The notes under the pieces were generated by a model. The model worked only from the letters and a program-made list of their open reading frames with translations, made no database searches and was not told the DNA's origin. Position numbers and translations under genes: made by a program. From Candidatus Uhrbacteria bacterium (GTDB lineage Bacteria > Patescibacteriota > Patescibacteriia > 2-12-FULL-60-25), in assembly GCA_903829075.1 (NCBI GenBank), contig CAIKOH010000039.1, positions 1 through 45,860 on the forward strand: DNA of 45,860 nucleotides. The letters are read 5' to 3'. Positions within the stretch are counted from its first letter, which is position 1. Each line of letters opens with the position of its first letter. Shown one piece after another: positions 24,473 through 34,947 of the stretch.

Positions 24473-26944
24473 TTACACAAAGGTCACGCTACTCACCAAG
24501 TCCCCCGCTTCCTTAAAGCGCATCACACGCACGCCCTGTGTATCACGTCCAAGCGATGGTACGCTCTTGAACGGCGTTCGAATCACAATCCCTTTTTTCG
24601 AGATCAAAACGAGATCGCGCTCATCATCAGAGCTAGAGATAAATGCACCAATCACGCCACCGGTCTTCGCGGTAACCTTTGCGGTATGAATACCTGAGCC
24701 TCCACGACCCTGCGTCTTGTATTCATTCATGTTGGTGCGCTTTCCAAGACCATTTTCTGTGATCGTAAACAGTTCAAGCAACCCTTTTTTCGCGAGCGTT
24801 GCGTTGACAACATCCATGCCAATCACGACATCCGGCTTCTTCAACTTGATACCACGGACACCCGCTGCCGCACGTCCCATGGAACGCACGTCCGTTTCCG
24901 CGAAGCGGATAGATTGGCCCTGACGCGTCACAAGCGAAATATCATCTTGACCGGTCGATGGCTTTACCCAGGACAATTCATCACCATCATCAAGGTTGAT
25001 TGCATTCAATCCGCTACGACGCACGTTTCCAAATTCTTCCACCGAACATTTTTTGATCGTTCCCTGGCGCGTCACCATGACCAAAAATTTTGCCCCCTCC
25101 ATGTCATCTTGAGGCAGGGTTGCAGAAACACTTTCTCCAGGTGCGAGCTGCAAGAAATTGACGATAGCTTGTCCCTTTGAGGTGCGGCTCCCGACCGGAA
25201 TCTCATAGGCCTTCAAACGAAATACGCGACCACGCGTCGTGAAGAACAGCAGCTCCGTATGCGTAGAGGTTGAGAACAGTTGTTGGACAACATCTTCTTC
25301 TTTTGTCGAGACGCCGACCACGCCCTTGCCTCCGCGGCCCTGCGTCTTGAATGTGTCTGGTGGCAGGCGCTTGATGTAACCGTCATCTGTTAACATCACC
25401 ATCACATCTTCTTGCGGCACCAGATCTTCGATCGTCAACTCCCCAACCGCATTCGGCATGATAATCGTGCGACGATCATCCCCATACTTTTCTTTCATGG
25501 CTTTCACCTCGTCGCCCACAATGCTCAAAATTCTCTTCGGCGAAGCTAAAATCGCTTGAAGCTCGTCAATAACTTTTTGTTTTTCTTCCCATTCTTGCTC
25601 CACACGCAAACGCTCCAAGTTCGCCAACTGCTGCAAGCGCATGTCCAGAATCGCGTTGGCCTGGATCTCGCTTAATTTATATTTGTCTCGCAAATTCTGA
25701 CGCGCATCGTCGCGGTCTTTGGACTTTTTGATGGTTTGAATGACCTCGTCAATGTGCAACAAAGCAATACGCAATCCCTCCAAAATATGCGTCCGTTCTT
25801 GCGCGCGCGTCAGATCAAATTGCGTGCGGCGACGAATCACGATCTGGCGATGGCGCAGATGCTCTTCCAACAAACTCTTCAACGACAAGATGCGCGGCTG
25901 AATTCCATCCACGAGACACAACGAGTTGATGTGAAACGTGTCTTGCAACTGCGTCATCTTGAACAACTGATTCAACACTTTTTTTGGATACGCATCTTTT
26001 TTCAACTCAACCACGACACGCACACCGGCCAAGCCTTTGCTGGATTCATCGCGCAAGTCGCGGATACCCTCAATTTTTTTCTCGGTAACCAGTTCGGCAA
26101 TTTTTTCCACCAAGCTGGATTTGTTAACCTGATACGGCAGCTCACTGATCACAATACTGAAGGAGCCGTTCTTTTCTTCCACGATATCCGTCTTCGCGCG
26201 CATCACGATGCCGCCTTTGCCAGTGGTGTACGCCTGTAAAATATCCTGCTTGTTATAAATAATTCCTCCGGTTGGAAAATCTGGTCCAGGGATCAATTCA
26301 ACTAATTCCTCGACCGTTATGTCTGAATTTTCGATAAGCGCTAAAATTCCATTACACAACTCCGTGAGGTTGTGCGGAGGAATGTTGGTTGCCATGCCGA
26401 CCGCAATACCGAGCGTTCCGTTCAACAATAAATTGGGTAATTTTGACGGAAGAACCTTTGGTTCTTGGTACACGCCGTCATAGTTTGGACGAAAATCCAC
26501 CGTATCCTTGTCGATGTCAAGCAGCATCTCCTCAGCGATCGCCGTTAACTTGGCTTCGGTATAACGCATGGCGGCCGCACTGTCTCCATCCATGGAGCCA
26601 AAGTTTCCTTGACCGCGCACAAGCGGATAGCGCGTGGAAAAATCCTGCGCCAAACGCACCATCGCCTCATACACAGCGCTGTCACCATGCGGGTGGTACT
26701 TACCAAGCACCTCACCGACCAAAAAGGCAGATTTACGAAACTTCGACGTGGATTTCAATCCAATATCCCACATCGCATACAAAATACGGCGATGCACGGG
26801 CTTCAACCCATCACGCGCATCCGGCAGAGCGCGCGAGGTGATAACCGACATAGCATACGACAAAAAGGCACCTTGCACCTCTTCAACAAGCGAAGTTGGC
26901 AAAATGTTTCCGTTGACGGCTGGTAAAGATTGTTGCTGTGACAT
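24473..26944 (-). CDS. gyrA: DNA gyrase subunit A
   Basis: The DNA-breaking subunit of gyrase, 823 residues. The N-terminal winged-helix domain carries the catalytic tyrosine in MRYTEAKL (Tyr128). The quinolone-region segment reads [15 protein letters not shown], with Ser89 and Glu93 at the positions of E. coli Ser83 and Asp87. The tower and coiled-coil regions follow (DIRLQQL-like segment [12 protein letters not shown]). The C-terminal beta-pinwheel has blades with [12 protein letters not shown] (GyrA box) and a second [11 protein letters not shown]. The GyrA box supports gyrase over topoisomerase IV. It is the last gene of the MBL-membrane protein-gyrA run. Confidence 0.96.
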   Translation of the reverse strand: MSQQQSLPAVNGNILPTSLVEEVQGAFLSYAMSVITSRALPDARDGLKPVHRRILYAMWDIGLKSTSKFRKSAFLVGEVLGKYHPHGDSAVYEAMVRLAQDFSTRYPLVRGQGNFGSMDGDSAAAMRYTEAKLTAIAEEMLLDIDKDTVDFRPNYDGVYQEPKVLPSKLPNLLLNGTLGIAVGMATNIPPHNLTELCNGILALIENSDITVEELVELIPGPDFPTGGIIYNKQDILQAYTTGKGGIVMRAKTDIVEEKNGSFSIVISELPYQVNKSSLVEKIAELVTEKKIEGIRDLRDESSKGLAGVRVVVELKKDAYPKKVLNQLFKMTQLQDTFHINSLCLVDGIQPRILSLKSLLEEHLRHRQIVIRRRTQFDLTRAQERTHILEGLRIALLHIDEVIQTIKKSKDRDDARQNLRDKYKLSEIQANAILDMRLQQLANLERLRVEQEWEEKQKVIDELQAILASPKRILSIVGDEVKAMKEKYGDDRRTIIMPNAVGELTIEDLVPQEDVMVMLTDDGYIKRLPPDTFKTQGRGGKGVVGVSTKEEDVVQQLFSTSTHTELLFFTTRGRVFRLKAYEIPVGSRTSKGQAIVNFLQLAPGESVSATLPQDDMEGAKFLVMVTRQGTIKKCSVEEFGNVRRSGLNAINLDDGDELSWVKPSTGQDDISLVTRQGQSIRFAETDVRSMGRAAAGVRGIKLKKPDVVIGMDVVNATLAKKGLLELFTITENGLGKRTNMNEYKTQGRGGSGIHTAKVTAKTGGVIGAFISSSDDERDLVLISKKGIVIRTPFKSVPSLGRDTQGVRVMRFKEAGDLVSSVTFV

Positions 26945-26960
26945 AAATGGTTAACATCCA

Positions 26961-27452
26961 TTACTGTGACGTGGTTGGAGTTGAAATTGTTGTTGACGTT
27001 GAAGCTGAACTCGTCGATCCATGAGACGCTGTGTTTTCCGCTTGAATCAAGGGGGTAATTTGTTGTTGAACCGCTTGGGAATCTGCCGCGGTTTGCACCT
27101 GCAAATTCTGCGTATTCCGTTCGATGATTTGATATGCCGCATCCTGTTGCGGACTGATCCCGCTCGTGAGATGCGTTCCCACGGTCATCCACCATCCAGA
27201 AAATACCACCAGGCACGACGCGGTCACGCCCACGTAATATCCGATCCCCCATCCAATTTTTGGACGTGCATGACGAACTGCCGCATGCGCAAGAATCAAC
27301 TCACGTTTATGATCACTGCTCATGAAGAGCCCGTCGCGCGTCACATGACGTGCTGGCGCGGCGTGCGTTTCTGCATGAGCCGGCGGCACCTGAACCTTTC
27401 GCCGACGACGGGGCGGAGGAACGGTTTTAGAAGGGGCGGAAGAGCGAGGCAT
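26961..27452 (-). CDS. Single-pass membrane protein of unknown function
   Basis: A 163-residue protein with a Pro/Arg-rich basic N-terminus (VPPPRRRRKVQVPPAHAE), one membrane segment (about 69-90, IGYYVGVTASCLVVFSGWW) and a helical Gln-rich outer part (NLQVQTAADSQAVQQQITPL) ending in a Ser/Thr-rich tail. It is not recognised as a family. It is 16 nt upstream of gyrA and 8 nt downstream of the MBL gene on the same strand, so all three are probably one transcript. Confidence 0.7.
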   Translation of the reverse strand: MPRSSAPSKTVPPPRRRRKVQVPPAHAETHAAPARHVTRDGLFMSSDHKRELILAHAAVRHARPKIGWGIGYYVGVTASCLVVFSGWWMTVGTHLTSGISPQQDAAYQIIERNTQNLQVQTAADSQAVQQQITPLIQAENTASHGSTSSASTSTTISTPTTSQ

Positions 27453-27460
27453 AGTTTTTT

Positions 27461-28102
27461 TTAACTTCTTTCCAACACCGCGATCACCAATTTATCCGAC
27501 GGCAAATCCTTTTTCGCGAGCTTGAGCTTGTTCACGTTCTGCCGTTCTGCTCCGCTCAGCAATTTACAGAAGACATCCACGGATCCAAGCGGCTCTTTCA
27601 GCCCAGGAAGATCAAAGTGCAACGGAATCACCAGACGAGGCTCAATCATGTTCACCATCTCCACTGCTTGAACCGCAGTCAAACACCCTCCGCCACCGAC
27701 CGGCAGCATCAATACATCAAGATCTTCGAGTTTGCCCGCCTCCTCTTCTTGCAAGACGCGCGATAAACCGCCAAGAAATCCAATAGACATACCCTCGATC
27801 TCAAAACGCGTAATCAGAGTATGCGTTAACCCTTTTTCTTGCGTGAGCGCAAATATGTGAGCAAACAATCCCTTTACTTCGTACTCGCCAGGATCAGACA
27901 CCACGAACGGCTTGTTCTCGAAAACCGACAACGGAAATCGTCCGCGATCCTGGTGCGACAACACCACCAAATCCGGTTCAAGCGTCCGCGGAAAGCGTAC
28001 ACTCGCCTCTGATTCAAAAGGGTCAGTCACCAAAATCGCCTCCTGTTCGCCATTGGAAGCTTCGATCCGCACACATGAAAATCCATGCCAGAATAGTTGC
28101 AT
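27461..28102 (-). CDS. Metallo-beta-lactamase-fold protein with degenerate metal site
   Basis: A 213-residue protein resembling the UlaG/YtkL-type MBL-fold hydrolases (start MQLFWHGFSCVRIEA; the family usually has GHSC). The metal-binding motif H-x-H-x-D-H is reduced to SHQDRGRF, keeping one His and the Asp. VSDPGEYEVKG, GFLGGLSRVL and LDVLMLPVGGGG are family-like, as is the late His in VIPLHFD. With several ligands missing it may bind no or different metal, or act without hydrolase activity. The start at 28102 is chosen by family alignment (28108 is an alternative). It heads the gyrA run. Confidence 0.75.
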   Translation of the reverse strand: MQLFWHGFSCVRIEASNGEQEAILVTDPFESEASVRFPRTLEPDLVVLSHQDRGRFPLSVFENKPFVVSDPGEYEVKGLFAHIFALTQEKGLTHTLITRFEIEGMSIGFLGGLSRVLQEEEAGKLEDLDVLMLPVGGGGCLTAVQAVEMVNMIEPRLVIPLHFDLPGLKEPLGSVDVFCKLLSGAERQNVNKLKLAKKDLPSDKLVIAVLERS

Positions 28103-28228
28103 AAACATTGCGCACAAATAAACCTTTAACACAGCGATCCTATCAACCGCGCAGAAGAGGGGCAAGGAAAAAGCGTCAAGGAGACCTGGAGCCAGGCCCT
28201 AAGACAGTTATCCACACAAAAACAAACG

Positions 28229-28265
28229 AAAAACGCGCCCTTCATAGGACGCGTTTTCTTTTTTT
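28229..28265. terminator. Terminator downstream of fusA
   Basis: A stem of AAAACGCG-type sequence with its complement around ~28239-28249 (one bulge), with A-rich and T-rich runs on the two sides. It ends the str operon on the minus strand and may also work on the plus strand. Confidence 0.75.
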
Positions 28266-28276
28266 CTTTGCGGTTT

Positions 28277-30370
28277 TTATTTCTTGGTTCGTCCTTCAAT
28301 CAATATCTGAGCCACGTTGTTTGGCACTTCGCCGTAGTGACTAAATTCCATGGAGTAGCTAGCGCGACCTTGGGTCATGGAACGAAGACCCGTGGAGTAG
28401 CCAAACATCTCTGACAATGGAACCAGGGCACTGACGATACGGGCGCCGGAGCGTTCGCTCATGTCTTGGATCTGACCACGCTTGGAGTTCAAATCACCGA
28501 TCACATCGCCCATGAACTGTTCTGGGGTCACGACCTCGACTTTCATCAACGGTTCAAGCAAGAACATGCCTGCAACTTTACACGCTTCCTTGAAGGCAAA
28601 AGATCCTGCGATTTTAAACGCCGCTTCGGACGAGTCGACATCATGGTAGCTACCATCAGTCAATTCGATCTTGACATCCAAAATTGGATAACCGGCCAAC
28701 ACACCGCGCAACATGGCTTCTTGAATACCCTTGCTAATTGGCTGAATGTATTCACGAGGAATGACACCACCTTTGGTTGAGTCGACAAATTCGTAGCCCT
28801 TGCCGCGTTCGTTGGCTTCAAGATTGATGACACAGTGGCCATATTGACCACGTCCACCAGACTGACGAACGTATTTTCCTTCGATCTCTTCGGCACGGCC
28901 ACGGATCGCTTCCTTGTACGCGACCTGCGGTTTGCCGACGTTGGCATCCACTTTAAATTCGCGGCGCATGCGTTCCACGATGATTTCCAGGTGCAATTCA
29001 CCCATACCGCTGATAATGGTCTGCAACGTTTCTTCGTCGGTGCGCACGCGGAATGATGGATCTTCTTCCGCCAATTTCTGCAAAGCCACACCCATTTTTT
29101 CTTGATCAGCCTTGGTCTTTGGTTCGATGGCGATCGAGATGACCGGTTCAGGAATGACGATCGATTCAAGCACAAGCTGGCGCCCTTCATCCGTCAACGT
29201 GTGACCCGTGAACGTGCCTTTCAAACCGACCGCGGCGGCAATGTCACCGGCGTACACGTCATTCACTTCTTCGCGCTCGTTGGCGTGCATGCGCACGATA
29301 CGACTGATGCGCTCTTTTTCACCCGTAGTGGTGTTGATGACGTAAGAACCAGAGGACAAATGGCCGGCGTACACACGGAAAAATACCAATTTACCAACAA
29401 ACGGATCAGACATGACCTTAAACGCCAAGGCTGCAAACGGTTCGTCGTCCGAGGCGTGGATCGGAATCATGCTCTCTTTCTTTTCCGTGTCATCAATGTC
29501 AAACGCTTTGATCGGCGGAACTTCGACTGGAGCTGGGAGATAATCTACGATTGCATCCAACAAAAATTGCACACCTTTATTCTTCAAAGCTGAACCACAG
29601 AGCACCGGGTTAATCTGACCAGCGATCACCGCCTTGCGCAAACCAGATTTAATTTCTTCGATGGTCAATTCCTGTCCAGCGAGATACTTTTCTGTTAATT
29701 TTTCGTCATTTTCTGCAATCGCTTCGACCAATTTCGCGCGATATTCTTTGGCTTTTTCCATCAATTCAGCTGGAACTTCCGCTTCTTCAAACTTTTGACC
29801 CATTTCATCCAAATACACCTCGGATTTCATGCGGATCAAGTCGATGATGCCCTTAAATTTCTCTTCCGCACCGATCGGCAGCTGGATCGGATACGCGTGC
29901 TTGGTCAAACGTTCGTGAATCGAGGCGAGATCCTTGTAAAAATCAGCGCCCATGCGATCAAGCTTGTTCACAAAACAGATGCGAGGCACGTTGTATTTGT
30001 CTGCCTGACGCCACACTGTTTCGGATTGCGGCTCCACACCGGCCACACCATCAAACACCACGACCGCACCATCGAGCACGCGCAAACTGCGCTGCACCTC
30101 AATCGTAAAGTCGATGTGTCCTGGGGTATCGATCAAGTTCATCAAACAGCCCTTCCAAAAACAGGTCGTGGCAGCCGCCGTGATCGTGATTCCACGTTCG
30201 CGTTCCTGTTCCATCCAGTCCATGGTAGCAGCGCCTTCATGCACCTCACCGATTTTGTGCTTGCGCCCGGTATAAAATAAAATGCGCTCGGAGACGGTCG
30301 TTTTGCCGGCGTCGATGTGGGCAATAATTCCAAAGTTGCGCGTGTCCTTCAATGAATATTCGCGGGGCAT
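28277..30370 (-). CDS. fusA: Elongation factor G
   Basis: A 697-residue translocation GTPase acting on the ribosome. G1 is [17 protein letters not shown] (about 15-31), the switch region [16 protein letters not shown]3 [10 protein letters not shown], and G4 [13 protein letters not shown] (NKLD rather than the usual NKMD). Domain II, domain III ([16 protein letters not shown]), domain IV ([14 protein letters not shown], then [14 protein letters not shown]) and domain V ([19 protein letters not shown]) follow in order. It is the last gene of the rpsL-rpsG-lipoprotein-fusA run. Confidence 0.97.
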   Translation of the reverse strand: MPREYSLKDTRNFGIIAHIDAGKTTVSERILFYTGRKHKIGEVHEGAATMDWMEQERERGITITAAATTCFWKGCLMNLIDTPGHIDFTIEVQRSLRVLDGAVVVFDGVAGVEPQSETVWRQADKYNVPRICFVNKLDRMGADFYKDLASIHERLTKHAYPIQLPIGAEEKFKGIIDLIRMKSEVYLDEMGQKFEEAEVPAELMEKAKEYRAKLVEAIAENDEKLTEKYLAGQELTIEEIKSGLRKAVIAGQINPVLCGSALKNKGVQFLLDAIVDYLPAPVEVPPIKAFDIDDTEKKESMIPIHASDDEPFAALAFKVMSDPFVGKLVFFRVYAGHLSSGSYVINTTTGEKERISRIVRMHANEREEVNDVYAGDIAAAVGLKGTFTGHTLTDEGRQLVLESIVIPEPVISIAIEPKTKADQEKMGVALQKLAEEDPSFRVRTDEETLQTIISGMGELHLEIIVERMRREFKVDANVGKPQVAYKEAIRGRAEEIEGKYVRQSGGRGQYGHCVINLEANERGKGYEFVDSTKGGVIPREYIQPISKGIQEAMLRGVLAGYPILDVKIELTDGSYHDVDSSEAAFKIAGSFAFKEACKVAGMFLLEPLMKVEVVTPEQFMGDVIGDLNSKRGQIQDMSERSGARIVSALVPLSEMFGYSTGLRSMTQGRASYSMEFSHYGEVPNNVAQILIEGRTKK

Positions 30371-30399
30371 ACAAGGTTATGGTGATTCGAGATCAAAAG

Positions 30400-31191
30400 T
30401 TAATCAAGTTTGTTACAATCAGGAGAACGGTGTTTGAAGCTTGGATAAGGTCGCATCACACAAGAGAACGTTTTTTGTAATTTTTTCGCTGGTGGTCTGA
30501 AGACGTATGTATCTCGCGTATCCGTAAGATTCCCATAGACCTCATGTCGAGCGTAAACCGTGGGCACCAATTCAATTCCGTTATTCGAGTAATGTTTTTC
30601 TAAATCTAGTGAGTCGAACCCTGCCTTCGTCCCCGCTATGTCAATAACGACAGGGTCTGAAAGCTTCAACGGTCGAAATTGGAAATCGATGCTCCAGACA
30701 CCAAGACGTACTTGAACAGGATGAGGAACGATTGAATCGCTCTTGCCGTCAGGGTACTTCGTCAAAGAAAAATAAATAGTGTACTGATCTTCTGCGGGCT
30801 TCCACTCATCATGGTCAAAACAAATTCGATCAAAATTCCAACCATTTGTTTGTTCAGCTTCCAACTTTGAGCGTATTGCGCTTGAGTCGAAACTCGTTGA
30901 TCCAAAAAGGTGCGCAAGATCGTCCATTTTCAAATCACATATACGGTTGACCCTGTACCAATCAACGGATGTCGAACTCGTTGCATGTATTTCAACGGGA
31001 ACTTTTACAGGAACTGTTGACGTCGGCTCAACCATCAATGAAGGCGTGACCGCTACCGGTTGAATCAGTGTCGGCATCGACGGTGTTGACCAGACGAGCG
31101 GTGATGACCAAGAGCACCCAGCCCCGGCAACAACCAAAAAACCCGCGCACAACGCGACTGGAAGCAAGCGTGCACGCGGGCCATCATCCAT
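30400..31191 (-). CDS. Lipoprotein of unknown function inside the str operon
   Basis: A 263-residue predicted lipoprotein. The signal peptide ends in a lipobox (VVAGAGC, Cys26) and is followed by a Pro/Thr/Val-rich linker to about residue 75. The outer domain has four or more cysteines and no recognised fold (DWYRVNRICDLKMDDLAHLF, FDRICFDHDEWKPAEDQYTI). Its ATG lies 2 nt after the rpsG stop and its stop 29 nt before fusA. It is therefore placed where rpsG and fusA normally sit side by side. The function is unknown. Confidence 0.75.
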   Translation of the reverse strand: MDDGPRARLLPVALCAGFLVVAGAGCSWSSPLVWSTPSMPTLIQPVAVTPSLMVEPTSTVPVKVPVEIHATSSTSVDWYRVNRICDLKMDDLAHLFGSTSFDSSAIRSKLEAEQTNGWNFDRICFDHDEWKPAEDQYTIYFSLTKYPDGKSDSIVPHPVQVRLGVWSIDFQFRPLKLSDPVVIDIAGTKAGFDSLDLEKHYSNNGIELVPTVYARHEVYGNLTDTRDTYVFRPPAKKLQKTFSCVMRPYPSFKHRSPDCNKLD

Positions 31192-31193
31192 AC

Positions 31194-31667
31194 TTATCCA
31201 ACCTTTGCAAAGTGGGCAAACGCACGGTTCGCTTCGGCCATACGATGGACGTCAGCGCGCTTCTTCACAGCGTCACCTTGATTTTGAGCAGCCTCCAATA
31301 GTTCTTGAGCAAGTTTTTCCATCATCGGCTTGCCCTTACGGGAACGAGCAGCAAGCAAAATCCAACGCACCGCCAACTGCAAACGGCGTTCCGCACGGAC
31401 CTGCATCGGAATCTGATAGTTCGCTCCACCCACGCGACGAGATTTGACTTCAAGCAAAGGAGCCACGTTCTTCATGGCTTCGTTGAACGTCTCCATGGCT
31501 GGCTTCTTGGTTTTCTCTTCGATCACGGCAAACGCGCCGTACACAATTTTTTGTGCCGTTTGTTTTTTGCCGCCGTACATCACGTAGTTGATGAACTTCG
31601 CGACGTCGACTGACGCGTATTTCGGGTCAGCTGCGACTTTTCGTTTGGATGCTTGTTTACCGCGCAT
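31194..31667 (-). CDS. rpsG: 30S ribosomal protein S7
   Basis: A 157-residue primary 16S rRNA-binding protein of the small-subunit head. Typical segments are [77 protein letters not shown] and [14 protein letters not shown]. The length matches the family. The stop overlaps closely with the downstream lipoprotein start (2-nt gap). Confidence 0.97.
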   Translation of the reverse strand: MRGKQASKRKVAADPKYASVDVAKFINYVMYGGKKQTAQKIVYGAFAVIEEKTKKPAMETFNEAMKNVAPLLEVKSRRVGGANYQIPMQVRAERRLQLAVRWILLAARSRKGKPMMEKLAQELLEAAQNQGDAVKKRADVHRMAEANRAFAHFAKVG

Positions 31668-31692
31668 AATAGTTTGGATGGGATGTCATCAA

Positions 31693-32118
31693 TTACTTCT
31701 TCTCCTTCGGTCGACGCGCACCGTATTTAGAACGGCTGCCTTTACGGTTGGCGACGCCCTGGGTGTCGTACACACCGCGCACGATGTGATAACGCACACC
31801 TGGAAGATCTTTCACACGACCACCACGAATGAGCACAATGGAGTGCTCTTGAAGGTTATGTCCTTCACCCGGGATGTAGGCAGTCACCTCCTGACCGTTC
31901 GACAAGCGCACACGGGCGATTTTACGAATGGCGGAGTTTGGTTTTTTTGGGGTGGTGGTGGTCACCTTGGTGCACACGCCACGTTTAAAACCAGAACCAT
32001 GAGAAAACAACGTGCGCTTGCGCATGATGGTGTTCATGGAAAATTGCAGCGCCGGGCTCTTGGATTTGTTACGCAACGGGCTGCGGCCGTGGCGAACCAA
32101 CTGATTCATGGTAGGCAT
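31693..32118 (-). CDS. rpsL: 30S ribosomal protein S12
   Basis: A 141-residue decoding-centre protein. The start [12 protein letters not shown] (32118) matches the universal S12 N-terminus, so the longer frame from 32145 is rejected. The core has [20 protein letters not shown] with the streptomycin-site lysine in [26 protein letters not shown] and [15 protein letters not shown]. It heads the str operon and is transcribed from the promoter at 32136-32164, leaving an ~11-nt leader without SD. Confidence 0.97.
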   Translation of the reverse strand: MPTMNQLVRHGRSPLRNKSKSPALQFSMNTIMRKRTLFSHGSGFKRGVCTKVTTTTPKKPNSAIRKIARVRLSNGQEVTAYIPGEGHNLQEHSIVLIRGGRVKDLPGVRYHIVRGVYDTQGVANRKGSRSKYGARRPKEKK

Positions 32119-32135
32119 GGGAAAAATGTGCGAAT

Positions 32136-32164
32136 ACTCTACCAAGACGTGAGAAATGCGTCAA
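32136..32164 (-). promoter_or_regulatory. Sigma70 promoter of the str operon
   Basis: On the minus strand, TTGACG (32159-32164), a 17-bp spacer and TAGAGT (32136-32141). The predicted transcript start is ~10 nt before the rpsL ATG at 32118, so the leader is almost absent. Confidence 0.65.
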
Positions 32165-32263
32165 GAGCCAGGAATCGGCGACATCCGTCATCCCCCAGCT
32201 CCTCGCCATGACGAAATAGAGAGCCCTGCTTGAAAGCGAACAAAAGCCGTTCCGTAGAACATT

Positions 32264-34048
32264 CTACGCCCCCTGAAATCCCCCCACCTGTATACTCCAA
32301 AGTTTTTTATACGTTCCAATTTTTCCAAGGAGTTCATCGTGCGTTCCCATATCCGCGATGCGCCCTTTTTCCATGACCACAATTCGGTCCATCCCCATGA
32401 CCGTCGACAAACGATGCGCGATCACAATGACCGTCTTCCGTTTCATGAGTTCTTGCAATGCTTCTTGAATCAGCTGTTCAGACTCTGAATCAAGCGATGA
32501 CGTGGCTTCATCGAGCACAAGAATTTTTGTATCCGCCAGAATCGCTCGCGCGATCGCGATACGTTGACGTTCACCGCCAGACAACTTGATTCCACGTTCA
32601 CCGACAAGCGTGTCATATCCTAGCGGAAGCTTGGAAATAAATTCATGACAATGCGCTTTCTTCGCCGCCGCAATCACCTCTTCAAGTTCAACCTCAGATC
32701 GACCGTAGGCGATATTTTCTCTTAAGCTTCGATGAAATAAACTCGGATCCTGTGGAACCAAAGAAACGTTCTCACGTAAACTCTGCTGCGTCACCTTTGA
32801 TGTATCCTGACCATCGATCAGCACCTTTCCTTTATTCGCATCGTAAAAACGCAGCAATAATTTCACGACCGTGCTTTTGCCCGCGCCAGACGGACCGACG
32901 AAAGCAATCTTTTCTCCCGGCGCAATGTCAAGCGTAAAATCAGATAGAATTCGTTTGTCGCCATACCCAAAATTCACTTGAGAGAATTTGATTCCGCCCC
33001 TTGTCACGCGCATCGGCTTTGCCCCCTTCACATCGCGTACTTCGACTTTGGATTTGAGGACACCGACGATCTCAGAGGCACCGGTCAGCGCTTCAATGAA
33101 ATCGCGATACGCAAATCCAATCATGAACAACTGATCAATAAGCATCACGACAAAGCTTTGCAGCAGAACAAAATCACCAATCGTGACCTGCCCACGCTCC
33201 CAACCCCATAAAGCAAGATACAAAAGACCTCCATTCAATAACGCCGCAGATACGTCCGAGGCGGTGAGACCGTGATCGGCTCGAAACCAGGCAATGCGTT
33301 CAATGTTCACGCGCTTTGCGAGACCTTCATGAAATGCTGTCGCCTCCTTTGATTCTTGCGCAAATAATTTAACCAACGTCGCATTGGACACGATATCCGC
33401 CAACAATCCTTGTGCCGCGTTTTGTATGCGACTGCGCTCTTCATCGACTGGCGTTTTCCACTTGGTGATCACGATGTTGCTGAGTGCGATGAACAGCATC
33501 CAAAAAACGACAAGCACGGCTGCTGCTGGTCGCGTGATGAGCAGCTCAATCGTAATCGTAACGCATACCGCGATCGAACCCAGGATATTCCAATAAAATG
33601 TGCCATGAACACGATCATACGCATCAGACAAACGTCCAATGCGGCGCACCAGACTCCCCATGTGTTGATCCGTGAAGAACGCGTGCGAGTGCGCCAAAAC
33701 CCCGCGCAGTCCAATCTCCTCCAGCTGTGCCTTGATGCGCGGAACCATAACCGCGGACATGTAACCAGAGCTGCGATAGAACAAACTTCCTACAAGCCTA
33801 AACCCAACCACCAGCAAAATAATCCACGTCAGCATTCCTGCATTCGCGGCAGATGGCGTCTGCGTCGTGATCACGTCAATCAAGTGCTTCATTTCAACAG
33901 GCACCATCACGAAACAGATCGAGGCAGCAATCACCACGAGAGACATCACCGCATAAAACCATCGCCGATCGCGCGTCGAGTCCCAAATAAACTTGAACAC
34001 TTCGCTTGGAGTTGCGGCGTAGGTTTTTTCTGGAAGGGACACGGACAT
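32264..34048 (-). CDS. ABC-type exporter (fused permease and ATPase)
   Basis: A 594-residue half-transporter of the MsbA/LmrA type, working as a dimer in the cytoplasmic membrane. Six membrane spans in the first ~320 residues include the coupling-helix region GSLVRRIGRLSDAY. The ATPase has Walker A GPSGAGKSTVVKLLLRF near residue 381, the Q-loop in NVSLVPQDPSLFHRS, the signature LSGGERQRIAIARAIL near 484, Walker B ILVLDEATSSLD and the H-loop in VIVIAHRLSTV. The substrate cannot be inferred: lipid, peptide and drug exporters share this plan. It follows tatD by ~55 nt. Confidence 0.92.
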   Translation of the reverse strand: MSVSLPEKTYAATPSEVFKFIWDSTRDRRWFYAVMSLVVIAASICFVMVPVEMKHLIDVITTQTPSAANAGMLTWIILLVVGFRLVGSLFYRSSGYMSAVMVPRIKAQLEEIGLRGVLAHSHAFFTDQHMGSLVRRIGRLSDAYDRVHGTFYWNILGSIAVCVTITIELLITRPAAAVLVVFWMLFIALSNIVITKWKTPVDEERSRIQNAAQGLLADIVSNATLVKLFAQESKEATAFHEGLAKRVNIERIAWFRADHGLTASDVSAALLNGGLLYLALWGWERGQVTIGDFVLLQSFVVMLIDQLFMIGFAYRDFIEALTGASEIVGVLKSKVEVRDVKGAKPMRVTRGGIKFSQVNFGYGDKRILSDFTLDIAPGEKIAFVGPSGAGKSTVVKLLLRFYDANKGKVLIDGQDTSKVTQQSLRENVSLVPQDPSLFHRSLRENIAYGRSEVELEEVIAAAKKAHCHEFISKLPLGYDTLVGERGIKLSGGERQRIAIARAILADTKILVLDEATSSLDSESEQLIQEALQELMKRKTVIVIAHRLSTVMGMDRIVVMEKGRIADMGTHDELLGKIGTYKKLWSIQVGGFQGA

Positions 34049-34103
34049 ACGACCAGAGTCTACCAGATGCGAAAACGTTCTCCAAAAAATGCGCGTAAAA
34101 AAT

Positions 34104-34946
34104 CTACACAGAAAATACTTCTCGTACGTTTCTCGTCGTCACCTCCGCAACTCCTTCAAGGTCCGTCTGACGAGCCCGCGCGACAAATTCCGCCACTCGT
34201 TCGACGTAACCAGGCTCGTTTCTCTGTCCACGAAATGGAATCGGTGCGAGATACGGCGCATCCGTCTCTAACAGCATTCGATTGAGCGGCATGCGTTCGA
34301 TCGTTCGTGTCAGTGATTGTTCGATGGTCTGTCCTTTGCGAAGCGGAAACGTCGCGATGCCGTTGATACCGATATACATCCCAAGATCCAGGAGCGGCTG
34401 CGCCTCATCCCACGTTCCCGTGAATGAATGGACGACGCCGCGTACACGACGATCCTGTGTGTCATACGATTGTAAAATCGTTGCAAGACGCAAAAGTGCT
34501 TCACGACAATGAATAACCACCGGGAGATCGAGCTCAAGAGCAACATCGATCTGTTGTCGAAACATCACTTCTTGCTGATCGATGACAATTGATCGTTCTT
34601 CGTCCGTCAAACGATATGCATCCAACCCACACTCGCCTATCGCAACAACTTTTTTTGATGAACGGATGAGTTGACGCAACTGTTCAACGTTAAGTGACGT
34701 CTCAAGCTCCTTTCCTGCGTTGAGTTGTTGATATAACGGGTTCAAAAATTCAGGATGTAAACCAACCGTCGCCCAGACGTCTGGTTGTGATTCTGCAAAA
34801 CGAATCGCCCCCTCACTATCCGCAAGCGAGGTTCCAATCACGATCATGCCGATCTGTTTTGCTCGCGCGCGCGCCAAAACCTGATCGCGGTCAGCGTCAA
34901 ATTCGATATCGTGAATGTGGCAGTGGGAATCAAAGAGTTGGAACAT
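34104..34946 (-). CDS. tatD: TatD-family metal-dependent DNase
   Basis: A 280-residue TIM-barrel hydrolase with 3'-5' exonuclease or AP-endonuclease-type activity in studied members. Metal ligands: DSHCHIHD (6-13), Glu in AIGECGLDAYR (~97), His in VVIHCREALL (~134), His in GVVHSFTGTWDEA (~163) and Asp in LLETDAPYLAPIPFRG (~212). The order and spacing match the family. The gene lies 1 nt after the cvpA stop, so translation is probably coupled. Confidence 0.93.
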   Translation of the reverse strand: MFQLFDSHCHIHDIEFDADRDQVLARARAKQIGMIVIGTSLADSEGAIRFAESQPDVWATVGLHPEFLNPLYQQLNAGKELETSLNVEQLRQLIRSSKKVVAIGECGLDAYRLTDEERSIVIDQQEVMFRQQIDVALELDLPVVIHCREALLRLATILQSYDTQDRRVRGVVHSFTGTWDEAQPLLDLGMYIGINGIATFPLRKGQTIEQSLTRTIERMPLNRMLLETDAPYLAPIPFRGQRNEPGYVERVAEFVARARQTDLEGVAEVTTRNVREVFSV

Positions 34947-34947
34947 G

